From Candidatus Kapaibacterium sp. (GTDB lineage: Bacteria > Bacteroidota > Ignavibacteria > Kapaibacteriales > UBA2268), in the NCBI GenBank assembly GCA_026418625.1, contig JAOABA010000027.1:1-56842 (forward strand): a stretch of DNA of 56,842 nt. Reading direction: 5' to 3'. Below the pieces are notes generated by a model that made no database searches, was not told the origin of the DNA, and was given only the letters and a program-made list of their open reading frames with translations. Both the position numbers and the translations under genes were made by a program. Positions 26,302-35,222 of the stretch are shown here, one piece after another. Numbering within the stretch: the first letter of the stretch is position 1; each line of letters opens with the position of its first letter.

Positions 26302-27217
26302 TTGTCAAATATTTAATGAAGCAATCCTCAATTGTAGGGGCTATCAAGCTAAATTCGAAAATTTTAATATTTTTTTCGTTTATCATTGAAATAATTTGCT
26401 CTTCATTAATTGCTAATTCTTTTGAAATCGCTAAATGAACGGAATCACCAAAATAATAGGCTGTAAATAATTTGTCAAAATCATTTAAAATTTTTTTTAA
26501 ATAACTATTGTTATCTGATTTAATTTTAAATATATTACTTTCGAAATTGCTGATTATATCATCCGGAGTAGAAATGTTTAATATTTTGCTGTTGAACATT
26601 AAAGCAATCCTATCGCATAGCTTTGCTTCGTCCATATATGGTGTTGAAACAATTATAGTTATACCATTTTCTTTCAGTTTTTTAATAGTTTCCCAAAATT
26701 CAATTCTGGAAACAGGATCAACACCTGTTGTAGGTTCGTCAAGAAAAAGAATTTTTGGTTTATTGATTAAAGCACAGCAAAGCGCTAATTTTTGTTTCAT
26801 TCCACCAGATAATTTCCCTGCTTTTCGATTTTTGAATGGTTCAAGATGTATAAAGATGTCCTTTATAACAGCATAATTTTCTTTAATTGTTGTTTTATAA
26901 ACAGATGCAAAAAAGTTCAAATTTTCATAAACAGTTAAATCCTGATAAAGAGAAAAACGTTCAGGAACATACCCAATAAATTGTCTGATTTGTTTATAAT
27001 CTTTTGTTGTTTTAAATCCGTAAATTTCAACACTTCCTTGAGTAGGAAGGATTAAGGTTGTCAAAATTCTAAAAAGAGTAGTTTTTCCGGCTCCATCCGG
27101 ACCAATTAGTCCAAAAATATCGTTTTCATTTATTTTAAATGAGATATTATCAAGGGCAATAACCTTTGACTTTTCATATTTCATAGAGACATTCTCAACT
27201 TTTATTGCCTCTTTCAT
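26294..27217 (-). CDS. ABC transporter ATPase, first half of a split YbhF-type pair
   Basis: 307 residues. Walker A GPDGAGKT, canonical signature LSGGMKQK, Walker B ILFLDEPTTGVDP and a C-terminal extension of ~70 residues. Together with the 243-residue ATPase it would power the two ABC-2 permeases. It starts 4 bp inside the end of the membrane-fusion gene, showing translational coupling along the operon. Confidence 0.9.
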   Translation of the reverse strand: MKEAIKVENVSMKYEKSKVIALDNISFKINENDIFGLIGPDGAGKTTLFRILTTLILPTQGSVEIYGFKTTKDYKQIRQFIGYVPERFSLYQDLTVYENLNFFASVYKTTIKENYAVIKDIFIHLEPFKNRKAGKLSGGMKQKLALCCALINKPKILFLDEPTTGVDPVSRIEFWETIKKLKENGITIIVSTPYMDEAKLCDRIALMFNSKILNISTPDDIISNFESNIFKIKSDNNSYLKKILNDFDKLFTAYYFGDSVHLAISKELAINEEQIISMINEKNIKIFEFSLIAPTIEDCFIKYLTNG

Positions 27218-28116
27218 TGAAAATTTACCTCTCCATACATACCAATTTTAATGAAACCATCATTTTTAACCCTTATTTTTATAGCATAAACAAGGTTGGC
27301 TCTTTCATCTTTTGTTTGAATTGTTTTTGGAGTAAATTCTGCTTTTCGGCTAATCCATTCAATTATCCCTTTATATTTACGATAATTATCTTTATCACTA
27401 TCTACAAAGACATTTACTGATTGATTGAGTTTAATTTTATCAAGTTGATCGCCCGTTATATATGCTCTCAGAATAAGAGATGATAAATTGGAAACTTTAT
27501 ATAATGGTTTTCCGACTGTGGCTAATTCATTTTCATAGGCAAATTTTGAAAGAACTGTCCCTTTGATTGGATTAACAATTACACTTTTTTTAATCTGATC
27601 ATTAAGCTGTTTTATCTGTAACATCAATGGAGCAGTTTCCATATCAATTGAAGAGCTTGTAATTTCAAGATTAGATTTATTTGCATCAATTTGCTTTTTC
27701 AAAACCTCGATATTTGAACTAATATCATCAATTTGTTTTTGAGTTGCAGCACCAGCATCAAATAAATTCATTAATCTTGATTTTTCTCTAATAAGAAAGC
27801 TCAACTGCTCCTCCATTGAAGCAAGCTGTTTAGTAATATCAGGTTTTTTTGAGTGAATTGCTTTTATCTGAGCTTCGATTTGCTTTATTTTTAAATGTAA
27901 TTGAGTTGTATCAATATAACCAACGTATATTCCTGAATCAAGTTCCATCCCTTCTTCGATTTTAAAATCACGCAAAATGCCAGTTGCCTCAGAAGATATA
28001 ATAATTTCGTCTGACTCGAAAACACCAGATGCATCATAAACTGTATTTTTCTTTGAACAAGAATTAATAAGATTAAAAATACAGAAAACCATCATTAAGT
28101 AAATTACTCTCTTCAT
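27214..28116 (-). CDS. HlyD/YbhG-like membrane-fusion lipoprotein
   Basis: 300 residues. The N-terminus MKRVIYLMMVFCIFNLINSC is a lipoprotein signal with Cys at about residue 20. A biotinyl-lipoyl-like half (VFESDEIIISSEATGILRDF), a long coiled coil (~75-175), the second lipoyl half and a beta-barrel domain follow. It would connect the inner-membrane ABC complex to an outer-membrane channel; no TolC gene is in the operon. Overlaps the TetR gene by 4 bases. Confidence 0.88.
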   Translation of the reverse strand: MKRVIYLMMVFCIFNLINSCSKKNTVYDASGVFESDEIIISSEATGILRDFKIEEGMELDSGIYVGYIDTTQLHLKIKQIEAQIKAIHSKKPDITKQLASMEEQLSFLIREKSRLMNLFDAGAATQKQIDDISSNIEVLKKQIDANKSNLEITSSSIDMETAPLMLQIKQLNDQIKKSVIVNPIKGTVLSKFAYENELATVGKPLYKVSNLSSLILRAYITGDQLDKIKLNQSVNVFVDSDKDNYRKYKGIIEWISRKAEFTPKTIQTKDERANLVYAIKIRVKNDGFIKIGMYGEVNFQ

Positions 28117-28754
28117 TTTGTTTTAGTAATTTGATTAAAAATATCAATTTCAGTTTTACTATTAAAGATGCTATTCATCCATAAAGGGATTAAATGCTTT
28201 CTTTCATTTATTATTTGATTGAAAATTTCATTCTCTAATAACTTTGATGATGAGATAACAGGTTTCATAATAAAAGGAAAAACAATCATTCCTAACAAGT
28301 TGAAAACAAAGTGCAATGGGTTTATTTCAGAATTTTTTGCCATAATTTGGTTTATAAGCGAGGATTTACTCACTTTCTTTTTAAGATTAATTTTAGTTTC
28401 GAGATGTTTTGGGTTATTTTTTAATTCGTTTAACACAAATAATGGTAATTCAGGGAATTCTAAAAGAAATTCCAAATAATTGTTTACTAATGACTCAATC
28501 TTTTCTTCGAGGGTTGTGTCTTTGTTGTTTAATATTGGAATTATTTGTTTAAAAAGTTGTTCAAATGATTCCTCCATAATTATTCTAAACAAATTTTCTT
28601 TGCTTCGGTAGTAATAATTTATTAATGCTATATTTACCTGTGATTCTTTTGCTATATCTCTGATTGTAGTAGCTGAATAGCCTTTTGTAGTAAAAAGCTT
28701 TTTAGCACTATCCTTAATTTTATCAGATGTAATTTCTTTTTTCGGAATAGACAC
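28113..28754 (-). CDS. TetR-family regulator of the efflux operon
   Basis: 213 residues. An N-terminal helix-turn-helix (residues ~12-55: IKDSAKKLFTTKGYSATTIR, NIALINYYYRSKENLF) is followed by an all-helical ligand domain. It is the first gene of the operon regulator / fusion protein / two ATPases / two permeases, matching the CecR-YbhGFSR arrangement of enterics. It probably represses its own operon, likely through the inverted repeat at 28807-28840. Confidence 0.9.
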   Translation of the reverse strand: MSIPKKEITSDKIKDSAKKLFTTKGYSATTIRDIAKESQVNIALINYYYRSKENLFRIIMEESFEQLFKQIIPILNNKDTTLEEKIESLVNNYLEFLLEFPELPLFVLNELKNNPKHLETKINLKKKVSKSSLINQIMAKNSEINPLHFVFNLLGMIVFPFIMKPVISSSKLLENEIFNQIINERKHLIPLWMNSIFNSKTEIDIFNQITKTK

Positions 28755-28806
28755 TTTAATTACAATGTATTTTAGTAAAATAACAATGCAAAATAATTAA
28801 AAAATA

Positions 28807-28840
28807 GTTTAAAACCAAAATTTTAAACAAAAGTTTAAAA
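28807..28840. promoter_or_regulatory. Candidate TetR operator
   Basis: Three 8-base half sites, 53-86 bp upstream of the regulator start: GTTTAAAA (28807-28814), six bases, TTTTAAAC (28821-28828), four bases, GTTTAAAA (28833-28840). The first two make a 22-bp palindrome of the size TetR dimers usually bind. Confidence 0.45.
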
Positions 28841-28902
28841 AAATTGAAAAGATTTAATGAATAAACCAAGATTAGCATTAGAGAAATTAATAACATTTTA
28901 AT

Positions 28903-29095
28903 ATCATACTGAACGAAGTGAAGCATCTATTTAAGATGTAATGGATTCTTACCCACTTCTTTCGTCAGAATGATAGCTTCAGAGGCTGTTTAAAAGGAGT
29001 AAAAAATGGCTTGGTCACTCTGAACTAGGTGAAGAGTCTATTATTTATCAATGACTTAAATGATATGGACTCTTCACCTTCGCCCCAGAATGAAT
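28903..29095. repeat. Two imperfect inverted-repeat elements in a geneless stretch
   Basis: The gap 28755-29237 has no gene. One unit (28903-28973) begins CTGAACGAAGTGAAG and ends CACTTCTTTCGTCAGAATGA, roughly its inverse. A second (29014-29095) has perfect 10-bp arms GTGAAGAGTC/GACTCTTCAC with ends resembling the first. The outer arm is a variant of the unit at 5429-5448, so this is a dispersed family. Confidence 0.6.
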
Positions 29096-29181
29096 GGTTT
29101 TTACACAGCTTCTACAGTCAGTATTGAGTATAATTAATAAACTCCATTTTCATTATATAAGATAAATGAGACTTAGCTTTT

Positions 29182-29215
29182 AAAAAAAAACGGCAGGTTC
29201 CATAGGAACTTGCCG
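29182..29215 (-). terminator. Intrinsic terminator of the four-subunit oxidoreductase operon
   Basis: An 11-base stem with one mismatch (CGGCAAGTTCC / GGAACCTGCCG on the minus strand), a 3-base loop, then nine U. It is 22 bp after the gamma-subunit stop codon. Confidence 0.88.
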
Positions 29216-29237
29216 GTTAATTAGGATTTATAACGAG

Positions 29238-29774
29238 TTATTTAATCAGGTTCATACCTGCTTCGAATGCTTGTTGGTTCAAAGGTATTAATTTATGATA
29301 CCTTTCTGGAAGAATTTCCTTCAAAGCTTTCCAAATTGTCTCAACTTGAACAACATTAGTAACTTTAACAAAAGCACCAAGCATAATCATATTAAGGACT
29401 TTTGTATTTTTTAGCTTGATAGCTTCATCACTGACAGGACAAGCATAAATATTGATATCAGTTCTCGTGGGTGGTCTTAATGTATTGGCACTATCATAAA
29501 AAATATTTCCACCCGGTCTAACAGCTTTTTCGAATTTATCGATAGAAGGTTGATTTAAAGCTACAACAGAGTCAAAAGTTGAGATAATAGGTGAACTTAT
29601 AGGTTCATCAGAAACTATTGTAATGCAGTTTGCGGTTCCACCTCTCATTTCAGGACCATAGGAAGGCATCCAAGTGACCTCTTTGTCTTCCATTATACCT
29701 GCATAACCCAAAATCATACCCATTGTCAGGACACCCTGACCGCCAAAACCAGAAAAAATTGCTTCTTGAGTCAT
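29238..29774 (-). CDS. 2-oxoacid:ferredoxin oxidoreductase, gamma subunit
   Basis: 178 residues. FSGFGGQGVLTMGMILGYAG at the N-terminus and MPSYGPEMRGGTANC are the standard gamma-domain motifs. It is the last gene of the ferredoxin-alpha-beta-gamma operon, starting 1 bp after the beta stop. It completes a CoA-dependent, ferredoxin-reducing 2-oxoacid oxidoreductase. Confidence 0.9.
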   Translation of the reverse strand: MTQEAIFSGFGGQGVLTMGMILGYAGIMEDKEVTWMPSYGPEMRGGTANCITIVSDEPISSPIISTFDSVVALNQPSIDKFEKAVRPGGNIFYDSANTLRPPTRTDINIYACPVSDEAIKLKNTKVLNMIMLGAFVKVTNVVQVETIWKALKEILPERYHKLIPLNQQAFEAGMNLIK

Positions 29775-29775
29775 A

Positions 29776-30582
29776 TTATTTCACCTCCGGAACCTTAATA
29801 TCGCCAAGTGGATAGAAAGGTATCATAGTATTTTCAACATATTTATTTGATTCAACTGGGGTCATCTTCCAATTTGAAGGACAATTGGAGACAATTTCAA
29901 CCATAGATAGACCAAGTTTGCGTTTTTGGTATTCAAAAGCATTTTTGAGTGCCTTTTTGCATTTTCGAACATTTGCAGCAGTATTGACAGCTTGTCTTGT
30001 TATGTAACATACCCCCGGAAGAAGTGCCATAAGTTCACCAATTTTTAATGGGTGCCCTTGAGTAACAACGTCTCGTCCATAAGGGGAGGTTGTAGTTACC
30101 ATACCCGGAATTGTTGTTGGCGCCATCTGGCCACTTGTCATTCCGTAGATACCATTATTAATAAATATTATAAGTATGTTCTCGCCACGATTTGCAGCGT
30201 GAATTGTCTCGGCTGTTCCTATAGCAGCAAGATCTCCATCCCCTTGATAAGTGAAAACATATTTATCTGGTAGAACTCTTTTTATGCCAGTTGCAACCGC
30301 ACAAGCACGTCCGTGAGCTGCTTGTTGCATATCAACATCAAGATAATGATAGGCAAATACTGAACAACCTACGGGAGCAACTCCAATTGTTTCATTTTGA
30401 ATTCCCAATTCCTGAACAACCTCCATTAAAATTTTGTGAACTGTGCTATGTCCACAACCCGGACAATAATGCATTTCGATATCAATCAAGGTTGAAGGTC
30501 TTTCATAAACTAAGTTCTCTCGAATGCAAATGTTTTCTTCGGTAGTATTTATATTTGTTTGTTCTAATACTTCTTGGCTCAT
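29776..30582 (-). CDS. 2-oxoacid:ferredoxin oxidoreductase, beta (TPP-binding) subunit
   Basis: 268 residues. CPGCGHSTVHKIL, GCSVFAY, the TPP motif GDGDLAAIGTAETIHAANRG ending in the NNGIYGMTSGQ segment, and conserved Cys are all seen. The subunit binds thiamine pyrophosphate and a 4Fe-4S cluster. It differs strongly from the beta subunit at 34101-35150, so the two complexes are not recent duplicates. Confidence 0.92.
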   Translation of the reverse strand: MSQEVLEQTNINTTEENICIRENLVYERPSTLIDIEMHYCPGCGHSTVHKILMEVVQELGIQNETIGVAPVGCSVFAYHYLDVDMQQAAHGRACAVATGIKRVLPDKYVFTYQGDGDLAAIGTAETIHAANRGENILIIFINNGIYGMTSGQMAPTTIPGMVTTTSPYGRDVVTQGHPLKIGELMALLPGVCYITRQAVNTAANVRKCKKALKNAFEYQKRKLGLSMVEIVSNCPSNWKMTPVESNKYVENTMIPFYPLGDIKVPEVK

Positions 30583-30591
30583 AATTTTCCT

Positions 30592-31653
30592 CTAAAGAAA
30601 TGTTTTTTCAAAATGTTCAAGAATTTCATCAGGAGTAGGAATAACTCCACCCATTCGACCATAAAATTCAACTCTTGTTTTTCCCTCAACTGCTAAACGA
30701 ACATCTTCGACCATCTGTCCAGAATTCATTTCAACATCAAGAATACCCTTGATTTTTGGTGCAATTTCAGCAAATTGCTTGGTAGGGAACGGGAAAAGAG
30801 TTTGAGGTCTAATCATTCCTAATTTTATGCCCTTTGCTCTTCCGAGCTGAACAGTTTTCATACAAATACGGGAAACAAGTCCAAAGGCAGTAAGGATATA
30901 TTCAGCATCATCAATTAATGTAGCTTGATATCTAACCTCTTCTTCTTGCATTTTTTTATATTTTGCCTGAAGGCGCCTGTTAATTTCTTCCATTTTTTCA
31001 GGCTGGATATGCAAAGAGGTTATGTATCTCCTTTCACCATTTATAGGCTTTCCTGTAGTTTGCCAGGGGTAGCCTCTATCAGCAACTCTCTCCATTTGAG
31101 GAAATAATTCAACTTTTTCCATCATCTGACCAATAGCACCGTCAGAAAGAATCATAACCGGAGTTCTGTATTTTTCGGCTAATTCAAAACCTAATTTGAC
31201 AAAATCCACTGTTTCCTGAACGCTGTTAGGTGCTAAAACAAGTAAATGGTAATCGCCATGACCTCCTCCTTTAACAGATTGGAAGTAATCACCTTGTGCG
31301 GGTTGTATTGTACCAAGTCCGGGACCACCTCGGTTAATATTTGCTAATAAACAAGGAAGTTCAGCACTGGCTATATAAGATAAACCTTCCTGCATTAAGC
31401 TGATACCGGGGCTTGAGGAAGTGGTCATTACTCTTTTGCCGCAGCCAGCAGCTCCATAAATCATATTAATAGCAGCAACTTCGCTTTCAGCTTGTATGAG
31501 AACCATTCCAGTTCTTTGAGTTGCTTCTCTTGATAAATATTCAAGAACTTCAGACTGAGGGGTAATTGGGTAGCCAAAATATGCATCACAACCAGCTCGA
31601 ATCATAGCTTCTGCAAGTGCCTCATTACCCTTCATTAATTTCTTTTCACCCAT
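30592..31653 (-). CDS. vorB: 2-oxoacid:ferredoxin oxidoreductase, alpha subunit (VorB-like)
   Basis: 353 residues. LMKGNEALAEAMIRAGCDAY then FGYPITPQSEVLEYLS are the alpha-subunit start typical of VorB/KorA of four-subunit enzymes; MTTSSSPGISLMQEG and QPAQGDYFQ follow. Naming it 3-methyl-2-oxobutanoate rather than 2-oxoglutarate oxidoreductase rests on resemblance to proteins commonly labelled VorB and is not certain. It lies 76 bp after the ferredoxin gene and 9 bp before beta. Confidence 0.85.
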   Translation of the reverse strand: MGEKKLMKGNEALAEAMIRAGCDAYFGYPITPQSEVLEYLSREATQRTGMVLIQAESEVAAINMIYGAAGCGKRVMTTSSSPGISLMQEGLSYIASAELPCLLANINRGGPGLGTIQPAQGDYFQSVKGGGHGDYHLLVLAPNSVQETVDFVKLGFELAEKYRTPVMILSDGAIGQMMEKVELFPQMERVADRGYPWQTTGKPINGERRYITSLHIQPEKMEEINRRLQAKYKKMQEEEVRYQATLIDDAEYILTAFGLVSRICMKTVQLGRAKGIKLGMIRPQTLFPFPTKQFAEIAPKIKGILDVEMNSGQMVEDVRLAVEGKTRVEFYGRMGGVIPTPDEILEHFEKTFL

Positions 31654-31729
31654 ATATTAGTCTCCTTTAATTCAATAACAAGAATTGAAGATTTAGATAC
31701 TTCATAAAAAAATCTTCAATTCTCAGATT

Positions 31730-31975
31730 TTATGCTACTTCTTTAGTTGTTTTCTTCTCAATTTTTCGATAAACCGTTATAACTGCATCGGGGCAGACAA
31801 TGGCACAAACAGCACAGCCTGTGCAATTGTTATTGACTTTAATAGCGTATCTATAACCTTTATGATTAATAGCATTAGCTAAGGCAAGTGTATCTTCAGG
31901 GCATTCCACGATGCATAACTCACAACCTTTGCATCGTTCAATATCTATAATAACATCACCTTTTGACTTTGCCAT
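31730..31975 (-). CDS. 2x[4Fe-4S] ferredoxin subunit of the four-subunit oxidoreductase
   Basis: 81 residues with two cluster motifs, CKGCELCIVECP and CTGCAVCAIVCP. It is the first gene of the operon and is the electron-transfer (delta) subunit that passes electrons to free ferredoxin. Confidence 0.92.
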   Translation of the reverse strand: MAKSKGDVIIDIERCKGCELCIVECPEDTLALANAINHKGYRYAIKVNNNCTGCAVCAIVCPDAVITVYRKIEKKTTKEVA

Positions 31976-32257
31976 TTTATCCTCTTTATTTTAAAAAACA
32001 TTATGTATTTTGATTATTTAAACATTACAAAATAACACTTAATTTGAAATATAAAAAATTAAACTAAAATTGGATGTAACTAAAGTGTTGTTTCTTGATG
32101 TCTTTTTTAGTGAATTAAATCAATAAATTTATTTATACAAAAATAATAGTAATAAAACTTTAGTGTTACAAAAAAAAGATATAATTTTGAAAGTTATAAG
32201 AAAATAAATTATTTATTTTTTTGAATCAATTATTTTTTAGTTTTTTAAAGTTAAACA
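31976..32257. promoter_or_regulatory. Divergent promoter region between two oxidoreductase operons
   Basis: 282 bp, very AT-rich, with no reading frame. One match to the TAnnTTTG -7 element (TAATTTTG, 32182-32189) points toward the plus-strand korA, but no good -33 TTG is at the right distance. No minus-strand match was seen. Confidence 0.3.
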
Positions 32258-34087
32258 ATGGAAAAACAAGTCAGATATCTCGATGAAGTTACGATTAGAT
32301 TTGCTGGAGATTCAGGCGATGGAATGCAATTGAGTGGTTCTCAATTTTCTGATACATCTGCAAGCACGGGAAATGATGTAAATACTTTTCCTGATTATCC
32401 CTCAGAAATCAGAGCGCCCGAAGGCACTTTATATGGTGTTAGTGCTTATCAGGTTCATTTTGGTTCTAAGTTAGTTAAAACTCCCGGCGACAAAATTGAT
32501 GTTCTCATTGCTATGAATGCAGCATCATTAAAGGTTAATTTACCTAATCTTAAGAAAAACGGAATAATTATTGCAAATACTTCAGGTTTCTCTGATAAGT
32601 ACTTAAAATTGGCTAAGTATGAGTCAAATCCTTTAGAAGATGGGTCATTAAAGGATTATGATTTACACGTAATTGACATTAATTCAATAGTCGAAAAAGA
32701 ATTGGCTGGGAGTGGTTTAACTCCGAAAAATATAGATAGGACAAAAAATATTTTTGCTTTAGGTATAGCATATTGGTTATTTAATATGCCATTGGACTAT
32801 ACCCAAAAATGGATTGAGAAAAAATTCAGCAAAAAACCTGAAGTTCGTGACGCTAATTTAAAAGTTTTAAAACTTGGGTGGGAGTATGCGGAAAATAGCC
32901 CTGATTTTAAATATCGTTATAGAATTTCTTCTGCAAAATTAGAACCGGGAACTTATAGAAATATTACCGGGAATGAGGCTGTTGCTTTGGGGATGGTAGT
33001 TGCAGCCCGTAAAGCTAAGTTGCCACTTTTTTTGGGCTCTTATCCGATAACTCCTGCAACAGAGATTTTGCATCATATCTCTGGCTACAAACAATATGGA
33101 ATTAAGCATTTACAAGCTGAAGATGAAATTGCCGGCATTTGCAGTGCCATCGGTGCTGCTTATGGTGGAGCTCTTGGTTTAACTACAACCAGTGGTCCGG
33201 GGTTATCTTTAAAAGTTGAAGCAATTGGTATGGCAGTAATGCTTGAGTTACCTTTAGTAATTGTTGATGTCCAAAGAGCTGGTCCAAGCACGGGTATGCC
33301 GACTAAAACTGAACAAGCAGATTTATTCATTGCTCTTTTTGGTAGGCACGGTGAAGCTCCCGTCCCTGTAATTGCTGCTATTACAGCTTCTGATTGTTTT
33401 CAAATGGCATTTGAAGCTGCAAGAATAGCTCTAAAATATATGACTCCAGTGATTTTACTTACTGACGGTTATCTTGGACAGAGTTCAGAACCTTGGAGAA
33501 TTCCTAAACTTTCGGAATTGCCAGACATATCTCCTACTTTTTATACCGAACCAGATTATCAGCCATATAAACGTGACCCTGAAACATTAGCAAGATTATG
33601 GGCATTGCCGGGAACTAAGGGACTTGAGCATAGAATCGGCGGTTTAGAGAAAGAGGATATTACAGGACTAGTTAGTCATGATCCACTTAATCATCAAAAA
33701 ATGGTTGAGCTAAGAGCTCAAAAAGTTGAAAGGGTTATTCAGGATGTCCCAGATGTTGAATTATGGGGTGACGAAGATGCTGAATTACTTCTTATTGGCT
33801 GGGGCAGCACTTATGGAGCCATTAAAACTGCTTTTGATAAATTGAGAAATGAAGGAGTGAAACTCGCTTATATACATTTGAAATACTTGAATCCTTTGCC
33901 AAAAAACTTAGGTGGTTTTATTCACAAATTTCCCAAAGTTTTGGTTCCTGAAAATAATTTAGGTCAATTGAAGTTTGTTCTTCAAGGAAAATATTTAAAA
34001 GAGTTGATGGGTTTACATAAAATCCAAGGTCAAACTTTCAGAGCCTATGAAATTGAGGCTAAAATTAAAGAAGTATTAAATATTTAG
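32258..34087 (+). CDS. korA: 2-oxoglutarate:ferredoxin oxidoreductase, fused gamma-alpha subunit
   Basis: 609 residues. Residues ~8-205 are the gamma domain (VTIRFAGDSGDGMQLSG; FPDYPSEIRAPEGTLYGV). Residues ~230-600 are the alpha domain (GNEAVALGMVVAARKA; FLGSYPITPATEILHH; STGMPTKTEQADLF). This fused KorA is characteristic of the two-subunit enzyme used in the TCA cycle by many Bacteroidota, Chlorobi and actinobacteria. Together with korB 13 bp downstream it oxidises 2-oxoglutarate to succinyl-CoA. It is divergent from the four-subunit enzyme. Confidence 0.92.
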   Translation: MEKQVRYLDEVTIRFAGDSGDGMQLSGSQFSDTSASTGNDVNTFPDYPSEIRAPEGTLYGVSAYQVHFGSKLVKTPGDKIDVLIAMNAASLKVNLPNLKKNGIIIANTSGFSDKYLKLAKYESNPLEDGSLKDYDLHVIDINSIVEKELAGSGLTPKNIDRTKNIFALGIAYWLFNMPLDYTQKWIEKKFSKKPEVRDANLKVLKLGWEYAENSPDFKYRYRISSAKLEPGTYRNITGNEAVALGMVVAARKAKLPLFLGSYPITPATEILHHISGYKQYGIKHLQAEDEIAGICSAIGAAYGGALGLTTTSGPGLSLKVEAIGMAVMLELPLVIVDVQRAGPSTGMPTKTEQADLFIALFGRHGEAPVPVIAAITASDCFQMAFEAARIALKYMTPVILLTDGYLGQSSEPWRIPKLSELPDISPTFYTEPDYQPYKRDPETLARLWALPGTKGLEHRIGGLEKEDITGLVSHDPLNHQKMVELRAQKVERVIQDVPDVELWGDEDAELLLIGWGSTYGAIKTAFDKLRNEGVKLAYIHLKYLNPLPKNLGGFIHKFPKVLVPENNLGQLKFVLQGKYLKELMGLHKIQGQTFRAYEIEAKIKEVLNI

Positions 34088-34100
34088 GAGATAATTAATT

Positions 34101-35150
34101 ATGGAAACTCTAATAGATAATATTATCAGTAAAAGTGATATTACATTTGAGAAATATACACCAAAAGATTTCAAATCGGGAATTGATGTCAGGTGGTGTG
34201 CTGGTTGTGGAGGATATTCCATACTTTCCCAAGTTCAAAGAATATTACCCGAATTAAATATACCTCGTGAAAAATTTGTTTTTATCTCGGGGATTGGATG
34301 TTCGAGTCGTTTCCCTTATTATATGAATGTCTATGGTTTTCACTCAATTCATGGAAGAGCATTAGCTGTAGCTTCAGGTTTGAAAATCGCCCGTCCTGAC
34401 CTCTCTGTTTGGATTGCTACTGGTGATGGTGATTGTATGAGCATTGGCGGAAACCACTTTATTCATATGCTAAGAAGAAATCTTGACATCAAAGTTTTAA
34501 TGTTCAATAATGAAGTTTATAGTTTGACCAAGGGGCAAGCTTCACCTACTTCGCACGAAGGTCAAATTACAAAATCATCACCACTTGGTGTTCTTGATAC
34601 TCCTTTTAATCCTGCGGCTCTTGCTTTAGGCTCAAGTGCTTCATTTGTTGCAAGAACATTTGACAGAGATACAAAGCATATGCAATTAATGTTCGAGAGA
34701 GCCGCAAAACATAGAGGGTCTGCTTTCGTTGAAATCTATACCAATTGCGTAATTTACAATGATAAAGCCTTTGACTTCTTTACTACCGTTGATACTCGAA
34801 AGGAAAAGACAGTCTTGCTCGAACACGGTAAGCCTTTAATCTTTGGCACCAATAATGACAAAGGCATTAGACTTGATGGATTTACACCTCAAGTAGTTTC
34901 CTTAACTGATAGCACTTGGTCTGTTAATGATTTATTAGTGCATAATGAAAAGGATTCTACTCTTGCATTTATTTTGGCTAATATGACTTATAATGAATCT
35001 TTGCCGAGACCAATGGGAGTGTTCCAAGACATTGAAAGACCAACTTATGAAGAAAAGGTTGAATATCAAATTCAAAGAGAAATTGAATTAAAGGGCGAAG
35101 GCGACATTGAAAAATTAATGCGTGGATTTGAATACTGGGAAATTAGTTAA
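34101..35150 (+). CDS. korB: 2-oxoglutarate:ferredoxin oxidoreductase, beta subunit
   Basis: 349 residues. WCAGCGGYSIL, GIGCSSRFPYYMNVYGFHSI, the TPP motif TGDGDCMSIGGNHFIHMLRR and FNNEVYSLTKGQASPTS are the signatures of KorB of the two-subunit type. It is 13 bp behind korA with AGGAG before the start, and a terminator follows. Confidence 0.92.
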   Translation: METLIDNIISKSDITFEKYTPKDFKSGIDVRWCAGCGGYSILSQVQRILPELNIPREKFVFISGIGCSSRFPYYMNVYGFHSIHGRALAVASGLKIARPDLSVWIATGDGDCMSIGGNHFIHMLRRNLDIKVLMFNNEVYSLTKGQASPTSHEGQITKSSPLGVLDTPFNPAALALGSSASFVARTFDRDTKHMQLMFERAAKHRGSAFVEIYTNCVIYNDKAFDFFTTVDTRKEKTVLLEHGKPLIFGTNNDKGIRLDGFTPQVVSLTDSTWSVNDLLVHNEKDSTLAFILANMTYNESLPRPMGVFQDIERPTYEEKVEYQIQREIELKGEGDIEKLMRGFEYWEIS

Positions 35151-35177
35151 TTTAATTCATAATATTTTTTTTTTAAT

Positions 35178-35215
35178 AATGTCTCAAATTTTTTTATTTG
35201 AGACATTTTATTTTT
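35178..35215 (+). terminator. Intrinsic terminator after korAB
   Basis: AATGTCTCAAAT and ATTTGAGACATT form a 12-bp stem with a 6-base loop, followed by a U-rich tail. It lies between korB and kdsD and ends only 7 bp before the kdsD start. Confidence 0.88.
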
Positions 35216-35222
35216 TCAAGAA

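Noticed and set aside
28755-29237. An insertion sequence in the 483-bp gap
   Set aside because: Inverted repeats are present but there is no transposase frame or remnant.
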